Shown here: piece by piece, positions 1 to 9,253 of the stretch
How the letters are laid out: the number at the start of each line of letters is the position of its first letter
How positions within the stretch are numbered: the first letter of the stretch is position 1
Source: Arenibacter sp. F20364
GTDB lineage: Bacteria > Bacteroidota > Bacteroidia > Flavobacteriales > Flavobacteriaceae
Direction of reading: 5' to 3'
Length of the DNA: 64,000 nt
Assembly (NCBI RefSeq): GCF_023015905.1
Contig: NZ_JALKBD010000019.1
Coordinates: 1 to 64,000 of the forward strand
Program-made: the position numbers and the translations under genes
The notes under the pieces: generated by a model
Told to the model about the DNA's origin: nothing
Database searches by the model: none
The model's input: the letters and a program-made list of their open reading frames with translations, nothing else

Positions 1-176
1 GTCACCTTTTCTCCCGACTCAAATGTCCCTTGCTTAGGGCTAATAGTTCCTCCTTCTACAGGTAATACATCTCCTGTAAAGTCATAAACGGTAATATCAT
101 CTTTTTTGGAGCAAGAACCAATTACAAACAAGAAGAGTGGAATTATGATAATTAAGGTAGATAATATTTTTTTCAT
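1..176 (-). CDS. Lipoprotein N-terminus, truncated by window edge
   Basis: The gene starts at 176 on the minus strand and runs off the left edge, so only 58 codons are visible. The N-terminus is MKKILSTLIIIIPLF followed by a lipobox ending in GSC, then SKKDD, a normal flavobacterial lipoprotein export signal. The visible mature part (GGTISPKQGTFESGEKV) resembles the start of an InlB B-repeat-like / bacterial Ig-like surface module. The function cannot be told from this fragment. Upstream lies a non-coding stretch of more than 800 bases. Confidence 0.75.
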   Translation of the reverse strand, partial: MKKILSTLIIIIPLFLFVIGSCSKKDDITVYDFTGDVLPVEGGTISPKQGTFESGEKV

Positions 177-416
177 TGCACGTTTGGTTAGATAGGTTAT
201 TAAACTACAATTCAATAAAAAATATTCTATTGGGGCAATGAATTCTAGGAGTTTGAAGATACTCAAAAATTGGCTAGCATACAATTAACTTTGATGTATT
301 TTTAACAAAAGGATATAGATTTTTTTGCTACCTCCCTAATCTACCATATCAATTATTGATACGGAATGGGAATATTAATAAATACAGTTTATTTTGATTA
401 AATTTTAGTGCTAATA

Positions 417-564
417 CAGTAAACTAACTCTGGGCAAGCCCACAAGGCATTAAAAGGAAATTCAATTTTGATTTCGACGCCCGCCTGAATGGATCGGGCA
501 GGCCCGCCTGAATGGAACAGGCAAGCAAGCGTCGGAGCATTTAAATCTCGATTATCGAGTAAAC
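417..564. repeat. Palindromic intergenic repeat, copy 1 (with internal duplication)
   Basis: The block opens with AGTAAACTAACTCTGGGCAA and ends with the palindrome CTCGATTATCGAG at 547-559. The same beginning and end recur at 40640-40704 with a shorter middle. The middle here has a ~23 bp unit beginning CCCGCCTGAATGGA present twice in tandem (480-525). This is GC-rich compared with its surroundings and has no coding frame. I infer a dispersed non-coding repeat element. Confidence 0.7.
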
Positions 565-1004
565 GATTCCATAAACGTTTTTATAAAATAATATTAAGAA
601 CATATTAGAGGGCAATTAGCATTTTTTTCAACAATATAACCCTGGGATCAGGAGTTCAACTGTTGTTCTCGCTGCAAAACTTAAGATTATAAAAATCAAC
701 GGATTGCTTACTGCCAATCCGTTTTTTTATGCCTTCGATTTCCGCATCTATTACAATCACATAATTTTTTCAGAGTGTCAACTTTCTAAATTGATGATAG
801 CACAATTTGCAGTAATCCGTACTTCCCAGTTAATAGATTAATCCACAACAAAAATATTGCAGTAACAATCCTAGGTTTATAAAAATAAACAGGACAATAC
901 TCATTTACTAATTTTAGTTAATCCACTTAAATTGAATATCTTGAAGATCCAATTGGATAATTGCATGACCCTTTTAAAACCAACCATTACATAAAAAGAA
1001 AACT
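565..1004. other. Intergenic region upstream of the large lipoprotein gene
   Basis: AT-rich, with no credible coding frame. It contains a terminator-like hairpin at 698-727 and presumably the promoter of the gene at 1005, which I could not place with confidence. Confidence 0.5.
698..728 (+). terminator. Rho-independent terminator-like hairpin
   Basis: AACGGATTG (698-706) pairs perfectly with CAATCCGTT (715-723) around an 8-nt loop and is followed by a run of T. No gene is visible just upstream on the plus strand, so what it terminates is unclear; it may be left from a lost gene. Confidence 0.65.
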
Positions 1005-4000
1005 ATGCCAAGAATCTTAATAGTACTGATAGGAATTATATGTCTCCTGGCATGCAAGCCTAAGAAGGAAAAAGATGTAGCTCCAGCCGATGTAAAACAA
1101 TCCAGTTTTCACATTGAACAGACCGATAATGAAATACGTATTGTTCCGGACGGTGGAAATGCTGCAGTGGTAACACAGAACACAAAACCCAATTTTCGTC
1201 CCTATATCCATCCCATTTTGGCCCCTGGCTCCAATACAGAACTTACAGAATACAGCCCGGGACATCATAAACACCAGACCGGTCTTTATTGGGGATTTAC
1301 CCGCATAAACGGTACTGGAGCCGAACCTGAGGAATTAAAAGAATGGTTTTACAATCCTGACAAACCAATACATATCCAAAAAAAAATTGGCCGCGATTAT
1401 TTTCACCATCCTGATGGGGGCTACTGGCAAAGAGAAGCAGCAGAAGTTCTAATCGCCGAAGGACAAGAGTTGAAATGGACCACAGTTTACCATATGTTGG
1501 ATGAATCTAAAGCTCCTATCCTAAAAGAAACACAGACCTGGACCTTTACAGAAAAGGACAATAAATATTTATTGACATTGGAATGGCAAGGGGAAGCACT
1601 TATCGATCTAACTATCAATCAATTCGATTATGGAGGACTCTTTTTAAGAATGCCATGGAAACAAGGTAATAAGGGTGAAGTAATTAATGCCGCCCGACAA
1701 AAGAACGAAAAAGCGGATGGGCAACGAGCCATGTGGGTAGATGTTGGCATGGAAATTAAAGGCCTTGACCACTGGGGCCATATTGCAATTTTTGATCATA
1801 AAGATAATAAGGATTATCCGCAACCATGGAGAGTAGACGGGCAATTGGGCGTAGGCCCGGTCCCCGCCCGATTGGGCGATTGGCACATTAAAAAAGGGGA
1901 AACAAAAATTTTCCAACACCAAATAGTCGCTTATAGCGGTGAATTGGATGATATGGTGTTGGATGATCTTTGGGGGGACTATGTCGGTGATAAGGGCATG
2001 TACAATACGGCATCGCTTTGGGGCATTGCAAAGCAGGAAGGACGCGATGCCAAGCTTTTAAGCCCCAAAGAAGCTGTGGAAGCAATGGCGATCAAACCTG
2101 GCTATACGGTGAACAGCTTTGCCTCCGAACCAATGATTACGCAGCCCATGGCGTTTTGTTGGGACGACAAAGGAAGAATGTGGATTGCCGAAAACAGGGA
2201 CTATGAGTCCCGATCCGAGGGATTTTCCAGTTCAGGGGATAGCCGTATTTTGATATTGGAAGATACCGATCGTGACGGTGTTGCGGACAGTAAAAAAGTA
2301 TTTTTGGAAGGCATTCCATTCCCATCGGCCATTGCGGTCGGTCATGGTGGGGTATTTATAGGCGCACCACCAAATCTACTTTTCGTACCGGATAGAAATG
2401 CGGACGATAAGGCAGATGAAAAGGACACAAAAGTATTGTTGACGGGCTGGGGCATTCGTGACCGGCATGAGACCATCAACAGTTTCCACTGGGGTCCGGA
2501 TGGTTGGCTGTATGGCCTAGAGGGATTTGCAACCCCTTCCAAAATAAGAAAGCCCAAAGGAGCGGGACGTATCTATAAGCATAGGGATGCTTTTCCAAAC
2601 GACCTATTGGAAGCTGAAGGAGTAGATATCAACGGCGGAGTCTGGCGTTATCATCCCATAAAGGATAGGTTTGAGGTAGTTGCACACGGCTTTAGTAACC
2701 CTTGGGGCATCGATTATGATGCCAAGGGACAGTTGTTTATTACTGCCTGTGTTATCCCCCATATGTTCCACATCATCCAAGGTGGTATATATCACAGGCA
2801 GGGCGGCCAACACTTCAATCCATATGTCTATGAAGATATTAAAACTATAGTGGACCACCGCCATCGCTCGGCACACGGTGGGGCAAGGATTTACCAATCA
2901 GATGCCTTTCCTGCAGATCAACAAGGGCGACTATTCATGGCCAATATTCATGAACATGCCGTGCTCTCGGATATCCTAACACCTATCGGCTCAGGTTTTA
3001 CGGCCAGTCACGGGGAAGATTTTATGATGGCAAACAATGCACAATGGGTAGGCTTTAGCATGGAAGTGGGACCAGCAGGCGACCTTTATGTCTTGGATTG
3101 GCATGATGCGGAAATATGTGGGGATGCCGTGATAAATAAAGATACGGGCAGGGTATATAGAATTATGCCTGCAGTGTCACAAGCAGTTGACTGGCCCGGA
3201 AGATTTGATGACCTCAGTAAAAAAAGTGATCGAGAACTAGTGGAATTGCAATTGAGCAAAAGTAATTGGCATGCACAACGAGCACGGGTCATTTTACAAC
3301 ACAGAGCCTCTAGGAAATCCCTGGACAGTGCAGCAATTTCCCGCCTGAAGGATATATTGGCTCAGCACAAAAACGAGGATATCCGACTACGTGCCCTATG
3401 GACCCTTCAAATAACAAACGGCATCAACGTCGACAGACTTACCCAACTCCTGGATGACAGAGACCAATATGTAAGGGGCTGGGCCATCCAGTTCCTGGTC
3501 GAAGATGGGCAGCCGTCGCAAAAAGCAATCCATAAGTTGACCGCTATGGCTAAAAATGAATCCTCCGCCGTGGTTCGCCGTTATCTTGCAGCGGCACTTC
3601 AACGAATCGCTGAAATTGACCGTTGGGCCATTGCTGAATCTTTGGTCCGTCTCCATGAAGATATAAACGATCCCAACATCCCACTGATGCTATGGTTCGG
3701 TATAGAGCCAATGGTCGCGAAGCAGCCAGAGAAAGCATTGATGCTAGCCATGGAAAGTAGAATTCCGTCTATTGCTCAAAAAATTGGGAGGCGACTAGTG
3801 GATGGGAACCAATTGGAAAAATTGACCGTTGCAGTAGGGCAAAAATCAGAAGTCCAATCGGATCTATTGCAAGGTATGCTGGCCGGCTTGGAAGGGAATA
3901 TTGATGTAAAAGAGCCCATCAATTGGGCCAAGGTATATACATTGTTAAAAGAGGATTCCGGTTTATCCTCCATGGCGGATGCAATAGCTCATAAATTTGG

Positions 4001-4898
4001 GAATGCGGAAGCATCTAAAAAAATGTTGGCCATTATAAAAGATCAGAAGGCAGAACTGGAAGATAAAAGAAAGGGAATCCAGGGCTTGGCAGCGCAACAA
4101 AATCCAGCTTTACAAAATGAGCTACCAAAACTATTGGAAGACCCTCATTTGCGACTGCAGGCCATTAAGGCCATAGCAGCCTACGACAGTAAGGAATTGG
4201 GCAAGGTTTTGTTCAACCTATATGCAGATCTAACAAGGAAAGAAAAGGAAGAAGCTATAATGACGATGGCTTCAAGACCCATATATGGTCAAATTTTAGG
4301 GGATGCCCTAAAAAAGGGTATCATACCCAAATCGGACATTCCCGCCCACGTAGTACTTCAGTTGAGGGCTGTTCTGGGAAATGGTTTTGTGGAAATTTGG
4401 GGGCCTATTGATGATATATCCCAGACCTTACAAGTAGAGTACAAAAAATACCAAGGAATATTGACGGACGATGCCCTAAGCACGGCAAGCCCACTTAAAG
4501 GCAAGGAAATATTTAAACATACCTGCGCCACATGCCACATTCTGCACGGGGAGGGTGGTAAAATTGGCCCCGAACTTACTGGCTCCAACAGAACCAATAT
4601 CACCTATTTGTTAAGCAACATATTAAACCCAAGTGGAGATGTACAGGAAGACTATAAACTGGTGGTCATAACCACTCAGGACGGCCGTAGCTATAGCGGA
4701 AATGTCATTGCTGAAAACAACAGAAGCGTAACTCTACGAATAGTGGGTCAAGACCCGATTATTATTAACAAATCCCAGATAAGGACAAGGGACGTTTCCG
4801 AAAAATCCATGATGCCGGAAGGGCTCTTGAACAACCTTAGTACGGAGGAAGTATTGGATTTGATGGCATATTTAAATAAAATGGAGCCACCCAGCTAA
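1005..4898 (+). CDS. Lipoprotein: DUF6807 + PVC-type dehydrogenase + HEAT + cytochrome c
   Basis: This 1297-residue protein has an export signal with lipobox (LLAC, Cys17). Residues about 35-325 match the DUF6807 (PmoA-like) family, with the conserved segment SPGHHKHQTGLYWGF. Residues about 363-715 form a propeller of the PVC-type membrane-bound dehydrogenase family (GDH/sorbosone dehydrogenase-like; motifs WIAENRDYES, GFSNPWGIDYD). Residues about 740-1110 look like HEAT repeats. The C-terminus carries a Planctomycete-type haem domain with CATCH at 1174-1178 and a distal Met region. By family knowledge such proteins are predicted periplasmic or surface-anchored sugar or polyol dehydrogenases that pass electrons to a c-type haem; the substrate is unknown. 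It is monocistronic in view. The joining of DUF6807 to the dehydrogenase is the odd point. Confidence 0.88.
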   Translation: MPRILIVLIGIICLLACKPKKEKDVAPADVKQSSFHIEQTDNEIRIVPDGGNAAVVTQNTKPNFRPYIHPILAPGSNTELTEYSPGHHKHQTGLYWGFTRINGTGAEPEELKEWFYNPDKPIHIQKKIGRDYFHHPDGGYWQREAAEVLIAEGQELKWTTVYHMLDESKAPILKETQTWTFTEKDNKYLLTLEWQGEALIDLTINQFDYGGLFLRMPWKQGNKGEVINAARQKNEKADGQRAMWVDVGMEIKGLDHWGHIAIFDHKDNKDYPQPWRVDGQLGVGPVPARLGDWHIKKGETKIFQHQIVAYSGELDDMVLDDLWGDYVGDKGMYNTASLWGIAKQEGRDAKLLSPKEAVEAMAIKPGYTVNSFASEPMITQPMAFCWDDKGRMWIAENRDYESRSEGFSSSGDSRILILEDTDRDGVADSKKVFLEGIPFPSAIAVGHGGVFIGAPPNLLFVPDRNADDKADEKDTKVLLTGWGIRDRHETINSFHWGPDGWLYGLEGFATPSKIRKPKGAGRIYKHRDAFPNDLLEAEGVDINGGVWRYHPIKDRFEVVAHGFSNPWGIDYDAKGQLFITACVIPHMFHIIQGGIYHRQGGQHFNPYVYEDIKTIVDHRHRSAHGGARIYQSDAFPADQQGRLFMANIHEHAVLSDILTPIGSGFTASHGEDFMMANNAQWVGFSMEVGPAGDLYVLDWHDAEICGDAVINKDTGRVYRIMPAVSQAVDWPGRFDDLSKKSDRELVELQLSKSNWHAQRARVILQHRASRKSLDSAAISRLKDILAQHKNEDIRLRALWTLQITNGINVDRLTQLLDDRDQYVRGWAIQFLVEDGQPSQKAIHKLTAMAKNESSAVVRRYLAAALQRIAEIDRWAIAESLVRLHEDINDPNIPLMLWFGIEPMVAKQPEKALMLAMESRIPSIAQKIGRRLVDGNQLEKLTVAVGQKSEVQSDLLQGMLAGLEGNIDVKEPINWAKVYTLLKEDSGLSSMADAIAHKFGNAEASKKMLAIIKDQKAELEDKRKGIQGLAAQQNPALQNELPKLLEDPHLRLQAIKAIAAYDSKELGKVLFNLYADLTRKEKEEAIMTMASRPIYGQILGDALKKGIIPKSDIPAHVVLQLRAVLGNGFVEIWGPIDDISQTLQVEYKKYQGILTDDALSTASPLKGKEIFKHTCATCHILHGEGGKIGPELTGSNRTNITYLLSNILNPSGDVQEDYKLVVITTQDGRSYSGNVIAENNRSVTLRIVGQDPIIINKSQIRTRDVSEKSMMPEGLLNNLSTEEVLDLMAYLNKMEPPS

Positions 4899-4919
4899 GC
4901 CCAAATAAAGTCTTAATTT

Positions 4920-5072
4920 TTTAAGCCCCTTGCTAGCCCCCTTGCTGGCACAAGTAAGATGTATTGTCCGGCTTAATTCTTTGGGCGTTCCCTCCTTCGT
5001 CGGTCGTGCCCTTGGCTATATCCCTTGCCTTGCTGCGGGGATGCCGCCGCGGTCACTAACGCAAATAAAAAA
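4920..5072. repeat. GC-rich intergenic repeat-like block
   Basis: A stretch clearly richer in GC than the flanks sits downstream of the large lipoprotein gene. It contains CCCCCTTGCTGGCACAAG, close to CCCCCTCGCTGGCGCGAG at 18667, and the segment GGGCGTTCCCTCC. I see no plausible protein. I believe similar GC-rich blocks are common between genes in Flavobacteriaceae, but could not check copy number. The rest of the gap (5073-5258) is AT-rich and featureless. Confidence 0.45.
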
Positions 5073-5258
5073 GGTTTATCTGACTATTGAAGTCATTATT
5101 TTTTTCCTTCAATGAAATGCCCAGTATTCATAAATACCACTTATAAACGATATACGAGCCTGTTAAAAAAGTATCCAAAAAAATCTAGGCGCCTTTAATA
5201 TTTCAATACATCCATGCACTTTCCACATTCGCGCTGTCCGGACCGCTTTCATTTCTAT

Positions 5259-5975
5259 TTACGGATTGGTAGTCCATAAGGCGGCACTTTTGAGCATTGC
5301 CCTTCTTGGAAGTTTTAGACCGGCTAGGATCAATTCCGCAAAATCTTCCGGTTGCAATACATTTTCTGAGCCTTTGCTTAACATGCCCAGTTCTATGGTC
5401 ATTTCAGATTCTATGGTACTCGGCGTTAGGGTGATTACCCTAACATTGTTTTTGCGGACTTCCTTCATAAGCGATTCGGACATGCCTATAACAGCGAATT
5501 TTGATGCCGAATAGGCCGATACGTTCGCATTTCCGTTTAAACCTGCCGTAGAAGAGAGATTAATTATGTCCCCTTCATTCTTAGCTATTAGATGTGGCAA
5601 AACTTCTTTGGTAACATAATACATCCCCATCAGATTGGTCTGGATAATTTTACTCCACGTACCCACTTCCATTTCATTGAACGAGCCTATGGCCGCCATT
5701 CCCGCATTGTTGACCAAAATATCAACGGTCCCCAAGGTCTTTATTATGTTTTTGATACTCTTTTGCACTTCCTCATAATTACCTACATCAAATACCGAAT
5801 AGATGGCCTTAACACCAAAGGTTTCCAATTCGGCAACGGTTTCCTTTAGTACTTTTTCATTCCTACCCGTAATGGCCAAATCTATGCCCTCTTTGGCAAA
5901 TGCCAGGGCAGTTGCTTTTCCCAACCCTCTACCGCCTCCGGTTATAATGGCCTTTTTATTTCGTAAACTTTTCAT
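5259..5975 (-). CDS. SDR-family NAD(P)-dependent oxidoreductase
   Basis: This is a classical short-chain dehydrogenase of 238 residues in the cytoplasm. It has the cofactor motif TGGGRGLG near residue 12, the NNAG motif, and the catalytic Ser plus YSASK. The open frame extends upstream to 6068, but that would overlap the end of the neighbouring propeller gene and add 31 non-family residues, so I chose the ATG at 5975 (MKSLRNKKAIITGG), which begins the Rossmann strand at the usual place. It resembles 3-ketoacyl-ACP reductase/FabG-like enzymes, but the substrate is unknown. It is the last gene of the minus-strand run that starts with the Crp/Fnr regulator. Confidence 0.88.
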   Translation of the reverse strand: MKSLRNKKAIITGGGRGLGKATALAFAKEGIDLAITGRNEKVLKETVAELETFGVKAIYSVFDVGNYEEVQKSIKNIIKTLGTVDILVNNAGMAAIGSFNEMEVGTWSKIIQTNLMGMYYVTKEVLPHLIAKNEGDIINLSSTAGLNGNANVSAYSASKFAVIGMSESLMKEVRKNNVRVITLTPSTIESEMTIELGMLSKGSENVLQPEDFAELILAGLKLPRRAMLKSAALWTTNP

Positions 5976-6052
5976 TTTTAATCTTTTAATAGGTTCCTGT
6001 TCAAATTCTCGCTGCGGTTCACTGGAAATGAATTGACTGTTTTTTTGTACTA

Positions 6053-7576
6053 CTACTCTTCCGTCCAATAATCCATCACCAAAACATCAGCTATTATGGG
6101 GCCTATTTTATTTACCAAGGCTATATGTGCCTCGTGAAAAAGGTAAATTTCCCTGGCGTGGTCGTCCTTGAAGGTTAGGGTAAAAGTATGGGTCAGACCT
6201 TTGCTGGCCCCTTCCTTACTATCGTTGACCCCCCACTCTATTTTCTCAATTTCTGGGATTTCGTTTTTAAGATTTTCAAAAACGCTAACGGCTTCATCAA
6301 TTTGCACTTTGGTGGCTTCCTCCTTATACTTTAGGTTTACGATATGCCTTAATACTTTTTCGCCCCTATGTATTTTGGGCAAAACCTTGTAGGTGGCCAC
6401 CTTCTTTAAATCGAACCTATTGGAGCCCGCAATAAGCAGGTTTACATCCTCTATTTGATGGGATCTTAGACCGTAGTAAATGGAGAACCCGGTTTCCAAA
6501 TAATTTAAGGGTTTCAGCGTTCCGTTTTCGTCCAATTTGATAAGTTGAATACTGGCATCGTCCCTGGTACCCACTGCCAATACAGCTTCCTTGTCTGTTA
6601 CAGAAACAATTTCAATTCTTGTTTGCCCTTGCAACTTGGTGTTTTCGTCATCTTTTAAAACAAAATGCGGTACCAAAGCTCCTTTTCTGTTTATTTTAAA
6701 AACACTTACCCCATCACCGTGGTATACAAAGTCCGTATTTTTAATAAAACCATTTCTCTCATAATACTTATGGTGTCTATGACCTACAATTACATAATAA
6801 TTCTCTCCCAAATTTACTCCGGTCACCGGGTAGGCTCCGGTCAAATACCTATCGGTGGTATTGTCCCCAATATGGTTGATATTTTTGAAGGAACCGTTTT
6901 CATACACTCTAAAACTACTTACACCATTGTCCTGAAATCCTCCGGTATATAAGAATGTTCTTCCTTTAATTTTATGGGTATACATCCCAATGATACCGTC
7001 CGTGTAAATCTTGTCATTATCGGCCATGGATTGTACATGGGTCAGTTTTCCATCGGGCAGAATTTTAAAACTACTTAGGCCGGGTGTTTCTTCCAGGCCT
7101 CCAATAAAGAGATAGGACGCCTGTTGCATATGAACTAGTTGTAGGGTAATGGCAATACCAAGGTGGGTTTCATCGGTATCCATGGTTAGGGAAACCTGTT
7201 CCAGGGTTCCATTATCCAAGATCTTAAATGTCTCTATGGCGTTACCGTATTTATTGGCTACAAATAAAAAGTCCGTACCCTCAATACTGCCGGCAACCAT
7301 TCCCCTGGCCGGTCCCTCTTGCTTATAGAGCTCTTGGGTACCTATGGACGTTAGTTTGCCTTCTTTGTCTAGGCTGAAGATATCAATCCCTCCAAAGCCG
7401 CCTGCATACACGTAATGGGAGCCGTCTTTTTCATAACTGGTTATGGTAACCGTATTATTGGCGGATACGCTCTTAAAATCCTGCAAATAAGGCATTACGT
7501 CATCTGAGCTTTGCGACCAACTAATTTGGAACAACAGTAGTGCAATGAAAACGACGGATATTTTTATGATGTTCAT
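6053..7576 (-). CDS. Exported beta-propeller protein with C-terminal Dabb domain
   Basis: The protein has 507 residues and a signal peptide ending near FQISWSQ. Residues about 30-400 carry repeated propeller blades of the lactonase/YncE-like type (recurring GG(F)xxG and FKILxDGxL strands). Residues about 408-507 form a stress-responsive A/B-barrel (Dabb) domain, recognised by LRHIVNLKYK at its start and FxxxHEAHIALV near its end. Dabb domains usually stand alone as small dimers, so the fusion to an exported propeller is uncommon. It lies 33 bases downstream of the DUF336 gene in the same operon. The function is unknown; a periplasmic binding or lactonase role is only a guess. Confidence 0.82.
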   Translation of the reverse strand: MNIIKISVVFIALLLFQISWSQSSDDVMPYLQDFKSVSANNTVTITSYEKDGSHYVYAGGFGGIDIFSLDKEGKLTSIGTQELYKQEGPARGMVAGSIEGTDFLFVANKYGNAIETFKILDNGTLEQVSLTMDTDETHLGIAITLQLVHMQQASYLFIGGLEETPGLSSFKILPDGKLTHVQSMADNDKIYTDGIIGMYTHKIKGRTFLYTGGFQDNGVSSFRVYENGSFKNINHIGDNTTDRYLTGAYPVTGVNLGENYYVIVGHRHHKYYERNGFIKNTDFVYHGDGVSVFKINRKGALVPHFVLKDDENTKLQGQTRIEIVSVTDKEAVLAVGTRDDASIQLIKLDENGTLKPLNYLETGFSIYYGLRSHQIEDVNLLIAGSNRFDLKKVATYKVLPKIHRGEKVLRHIVNLKYKEEATKVQIDEAVSVFENLKNEIPEIEKIEWGVNDSKEGASKGLTHTFTLTFKDDHAREIYLFHEAHIALVNKIGPIIADVLVMDYWTEE

Positions 7577-7609
7577 GATATTAAGCTTTTTTATAATGTA
7601 TTAGATTGT

Positions 7610-8104
7610 TTAATCCAAGATGGCCATTGCTCCAACAATGGCAATGTCGTGATCTTGCTCTATAGTACCGCCGCTAACCCCAATGGCACCAATGATTTTT
7701 CCAGCTTCGTTTTTTATGGGAACTCCCCCTGGAAAGGTAACGAGTCCGTCATTGGAAAGTTCAATATTATAGATAATTCCCCCGGGTTGGGTAAGCTTGC
7801 CCAGATCGCCCGTATTGATGTCAAAATAGCGCGATGTTTTCGCTTTTTTGATCGCTACGTCTATGCTTCCCAAATAGGAACCATCCATACGGACAAAAGC
7901 CTTTAGGTTAGCTCCTGCATCGACCACTGCAATATTTACCAGCACATCCATTTGTTCCGCTTTTTTCTTAGCGGCCAATACGGCCTTTAAGGCATCCTCG
8001 TGTGGTATGTCGGTTACGGATTGCCCAAGAACTGCCCCTGTACTTAGTAGAATTAATAGAACTAAAAAGGTAATACTTTTTGATAATGGAATTTTATTTT
8101 TCAT
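7610..8104 (-). CDS. Exported GlcG/HbpS (DUF336) family protein
   Basis: The protein is 164 residues long, with a signal peptide (MKNKIPLSKSITFLV..., cleavage near VLGQ). The mature part is a complete GlcG/HbpS-like domain: AKKKAEQMDVLVNIAVVDAG, then FVRMDG, and a C-terminal GGVPIKNEAGKIIGAIGVSG. Family members bind haem or corrin-like or small organic ligands in Streptomyces HbpS; the ligand here is not known. It follows the Crp/Fnr regulator gene by 77 bases and precedes the propeller-Dabb gene by 33 bases, which suggests one transcript. Confidence 0.87.
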   Translation of the reverse strand: MKNKIPLSKSITFLVLLILLSTGAVLGQSVTDIPHEDALKAVLAAKKKAEQMDVLVNIAVVDAGANLKAFVRMDGSYLGSIDVAIKKAKTSRYFDINTGDLGKLTQPGGIIYNIELSNDGLVTFPGGVPIKNEAGKIIGAIGVSGGTIEQDHDIAIVGAMAILD

Positions 8105-8181
8105 CGTTATTTACATTTTATGCAATGCAAATATCCCGAATGAAGATGGCAAAAAAGTTGAACAAGTTCAACTGGGGAATA

Positions 8182-8757
8182 TTATTTTATATTTTTTTTG
8201 ATCTTGCTTAAAAACTCGTGACTTATCCCCAGATAGCTGGCAATTTGTTTATCCATAAGTTTGGAGGAGATGTCCGGATAGGTCTGTATAAAATGGAAAT
8301 ATCGTTCTTTTGAAGTAAAGCTATGATTGCGCACCAGCCGTCTTTGCCACGAAACCAGTCCCTTTTGAAATATTATCCGAAAGAGTTTTTCCACTATGGG
8401 AAGCGATTCATAGAGCGCCATTTTATCCTGCCTATCAATTAAAAGAACCTTGCTGTCTTCCAAGGCCTGTATGTTCAGGTCAGAAGGGGTCTGATTCATA
8501 AAACTATCAATATCCATGAGCCACCAATCTTTGGCGGCAAAATATAGGGTGTTCTCATTTCCCTTTTTATCGAAGGTGAAAACTCTAAAACAGCCGTCCA
8601 ATACAAAGCCCTCCATTTTACAGATACTGCCTTGGGTCAATAAAAATTCCTTTTTCCTTAAACCAGCAGGTTTAAAGTAGCTACAAATAAGGTCTAGATC
8701 TGCAGTGGACAGATCTACATGTTTCTTTAAGTTTTGTTTAAGTATATCGTAAGACAT
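8182..8757 (-). CDS. Crp/Fnr-family transcriptional regulator
   Basis: The 191-residue protein has an N-terminal cyclic-nucleotide-binding-like barrel (about residues 20-130) and a degenerate C-terminal helix-turn-helix (SYLGISHEFLSKIKK). This layout is the usual one for the short Bacteroidota Crp-like regulators with few conserved ligand residues. Being the first gene of a minus-strand run (DUF336 protein, propeller-Dabb, SDR), it probably controls that operon and itself. The effector cannot be read from the sequence. Confidence 0.87.
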   Translation of the reverse strand: MSYDILKQNLKKHVDLSTADLDLICSYFKPAGLRKKEFLLTQGSICKMEGFVLDGCFRVFTFDKKGNENTLYFAAKDWWLMDIDSFMNQTPSDLNIQALEDSKVLLIDRQDKMALYESLPIVEKLFRIIFQKGLVSWQRRLVRNHSFTSKERYFHFIQTYPDISSKLMDKQIASYLGISHEFLSKIKKNIK

Positions 8758-8893
8758 AGATTAATAATCTCTTAAACGCGTTAAGGCCGTGTTTTATCAT
8801 TTAAACTTATAGCCCCTTCACAGGCTTAATTTTTAAAGATATTAAATTGAAAGTTAATTTGGGGCGGCATGGGCAAGTGGCCAAAAAAATAGT
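8758..8893. other. Intergenic region upstream of Crp/Fnr gene
   Basis: AT-rich and expected to hold the operon promoter. I could not identify a confident -7/-33 pair. The remaining part of this ~500 bp gap is the dispersed repeat described separately. Confidence 0.4.
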
Positions 8894-9190
8894 ACCCCGC
8901 TACTCAAAGTCTCCCGACTTTGAGCACTGCTCTACTACCCTACCTCAATGTCTGACCCCTATTTCATCTGATATGCCCAAGGTGCGAACGTTAAAACTTT
9001 CAACTTTATAAAATTCAAACTAACTTCTTTGAACCTTGGACCTTGAACATTATAACTCCCCCTCCCGTTTGTCGGATAACCTGTATTTTGTTGATTAAGC
9101 AGATTCCAAAACCAATACTTCCTACTTTAGAAAGAGAGAAACAAACTCCTGGTTGTAGCACTCCCTCCGCTGCCTACCACAGAAAATTTT
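8894..9190 (+). repeat. ~300 bp dispersed intergenic repeat, copy A
   Basis: The block runs from ACCCCGCTAC to CAGAAAATTTT and recurs in the same orientation at 16005-16265. Shared anchors in order are TTGAGC, CCCAAGGTGCGAAC, AAAACTTTCAAC, CCCGTTTGTCGGATA, GATTAAGCA, CCAAAACCAATA, TGGTTGTAG and CCGCTGCC. The copies differ by scattered substitutions and small indels, so they are old or functionally constrained. No complete frame is shared between them. It could be a MITE-like element, the relic of a mobile gene, or a structured RNA. Confidence 0.75.
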
Positions 9191-9253
9191 GATAGAATCG
9201 ATGATATTAGAAATTTTCTTCTTTTTAAGTGGTTCACCGAACTGTTCAAAATA

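Noticed and set aside
640-690. tRNA 3'-end-like stretch (GAGTTCAACTGTTGTTCTCGC) just before a terminator
   Set aside because: The T-loop-like sequence fits, but the stem arms do not pair and no acceptor or anticodon arm is present upstream, so it is not a tRNA; an att-scar reading is too weak to report.
4930-5115. 61-codon frame in the GC-rich block after the first large gene
   Set aside because: The frame runs through a repeat-like block and has no protein-like pattern.
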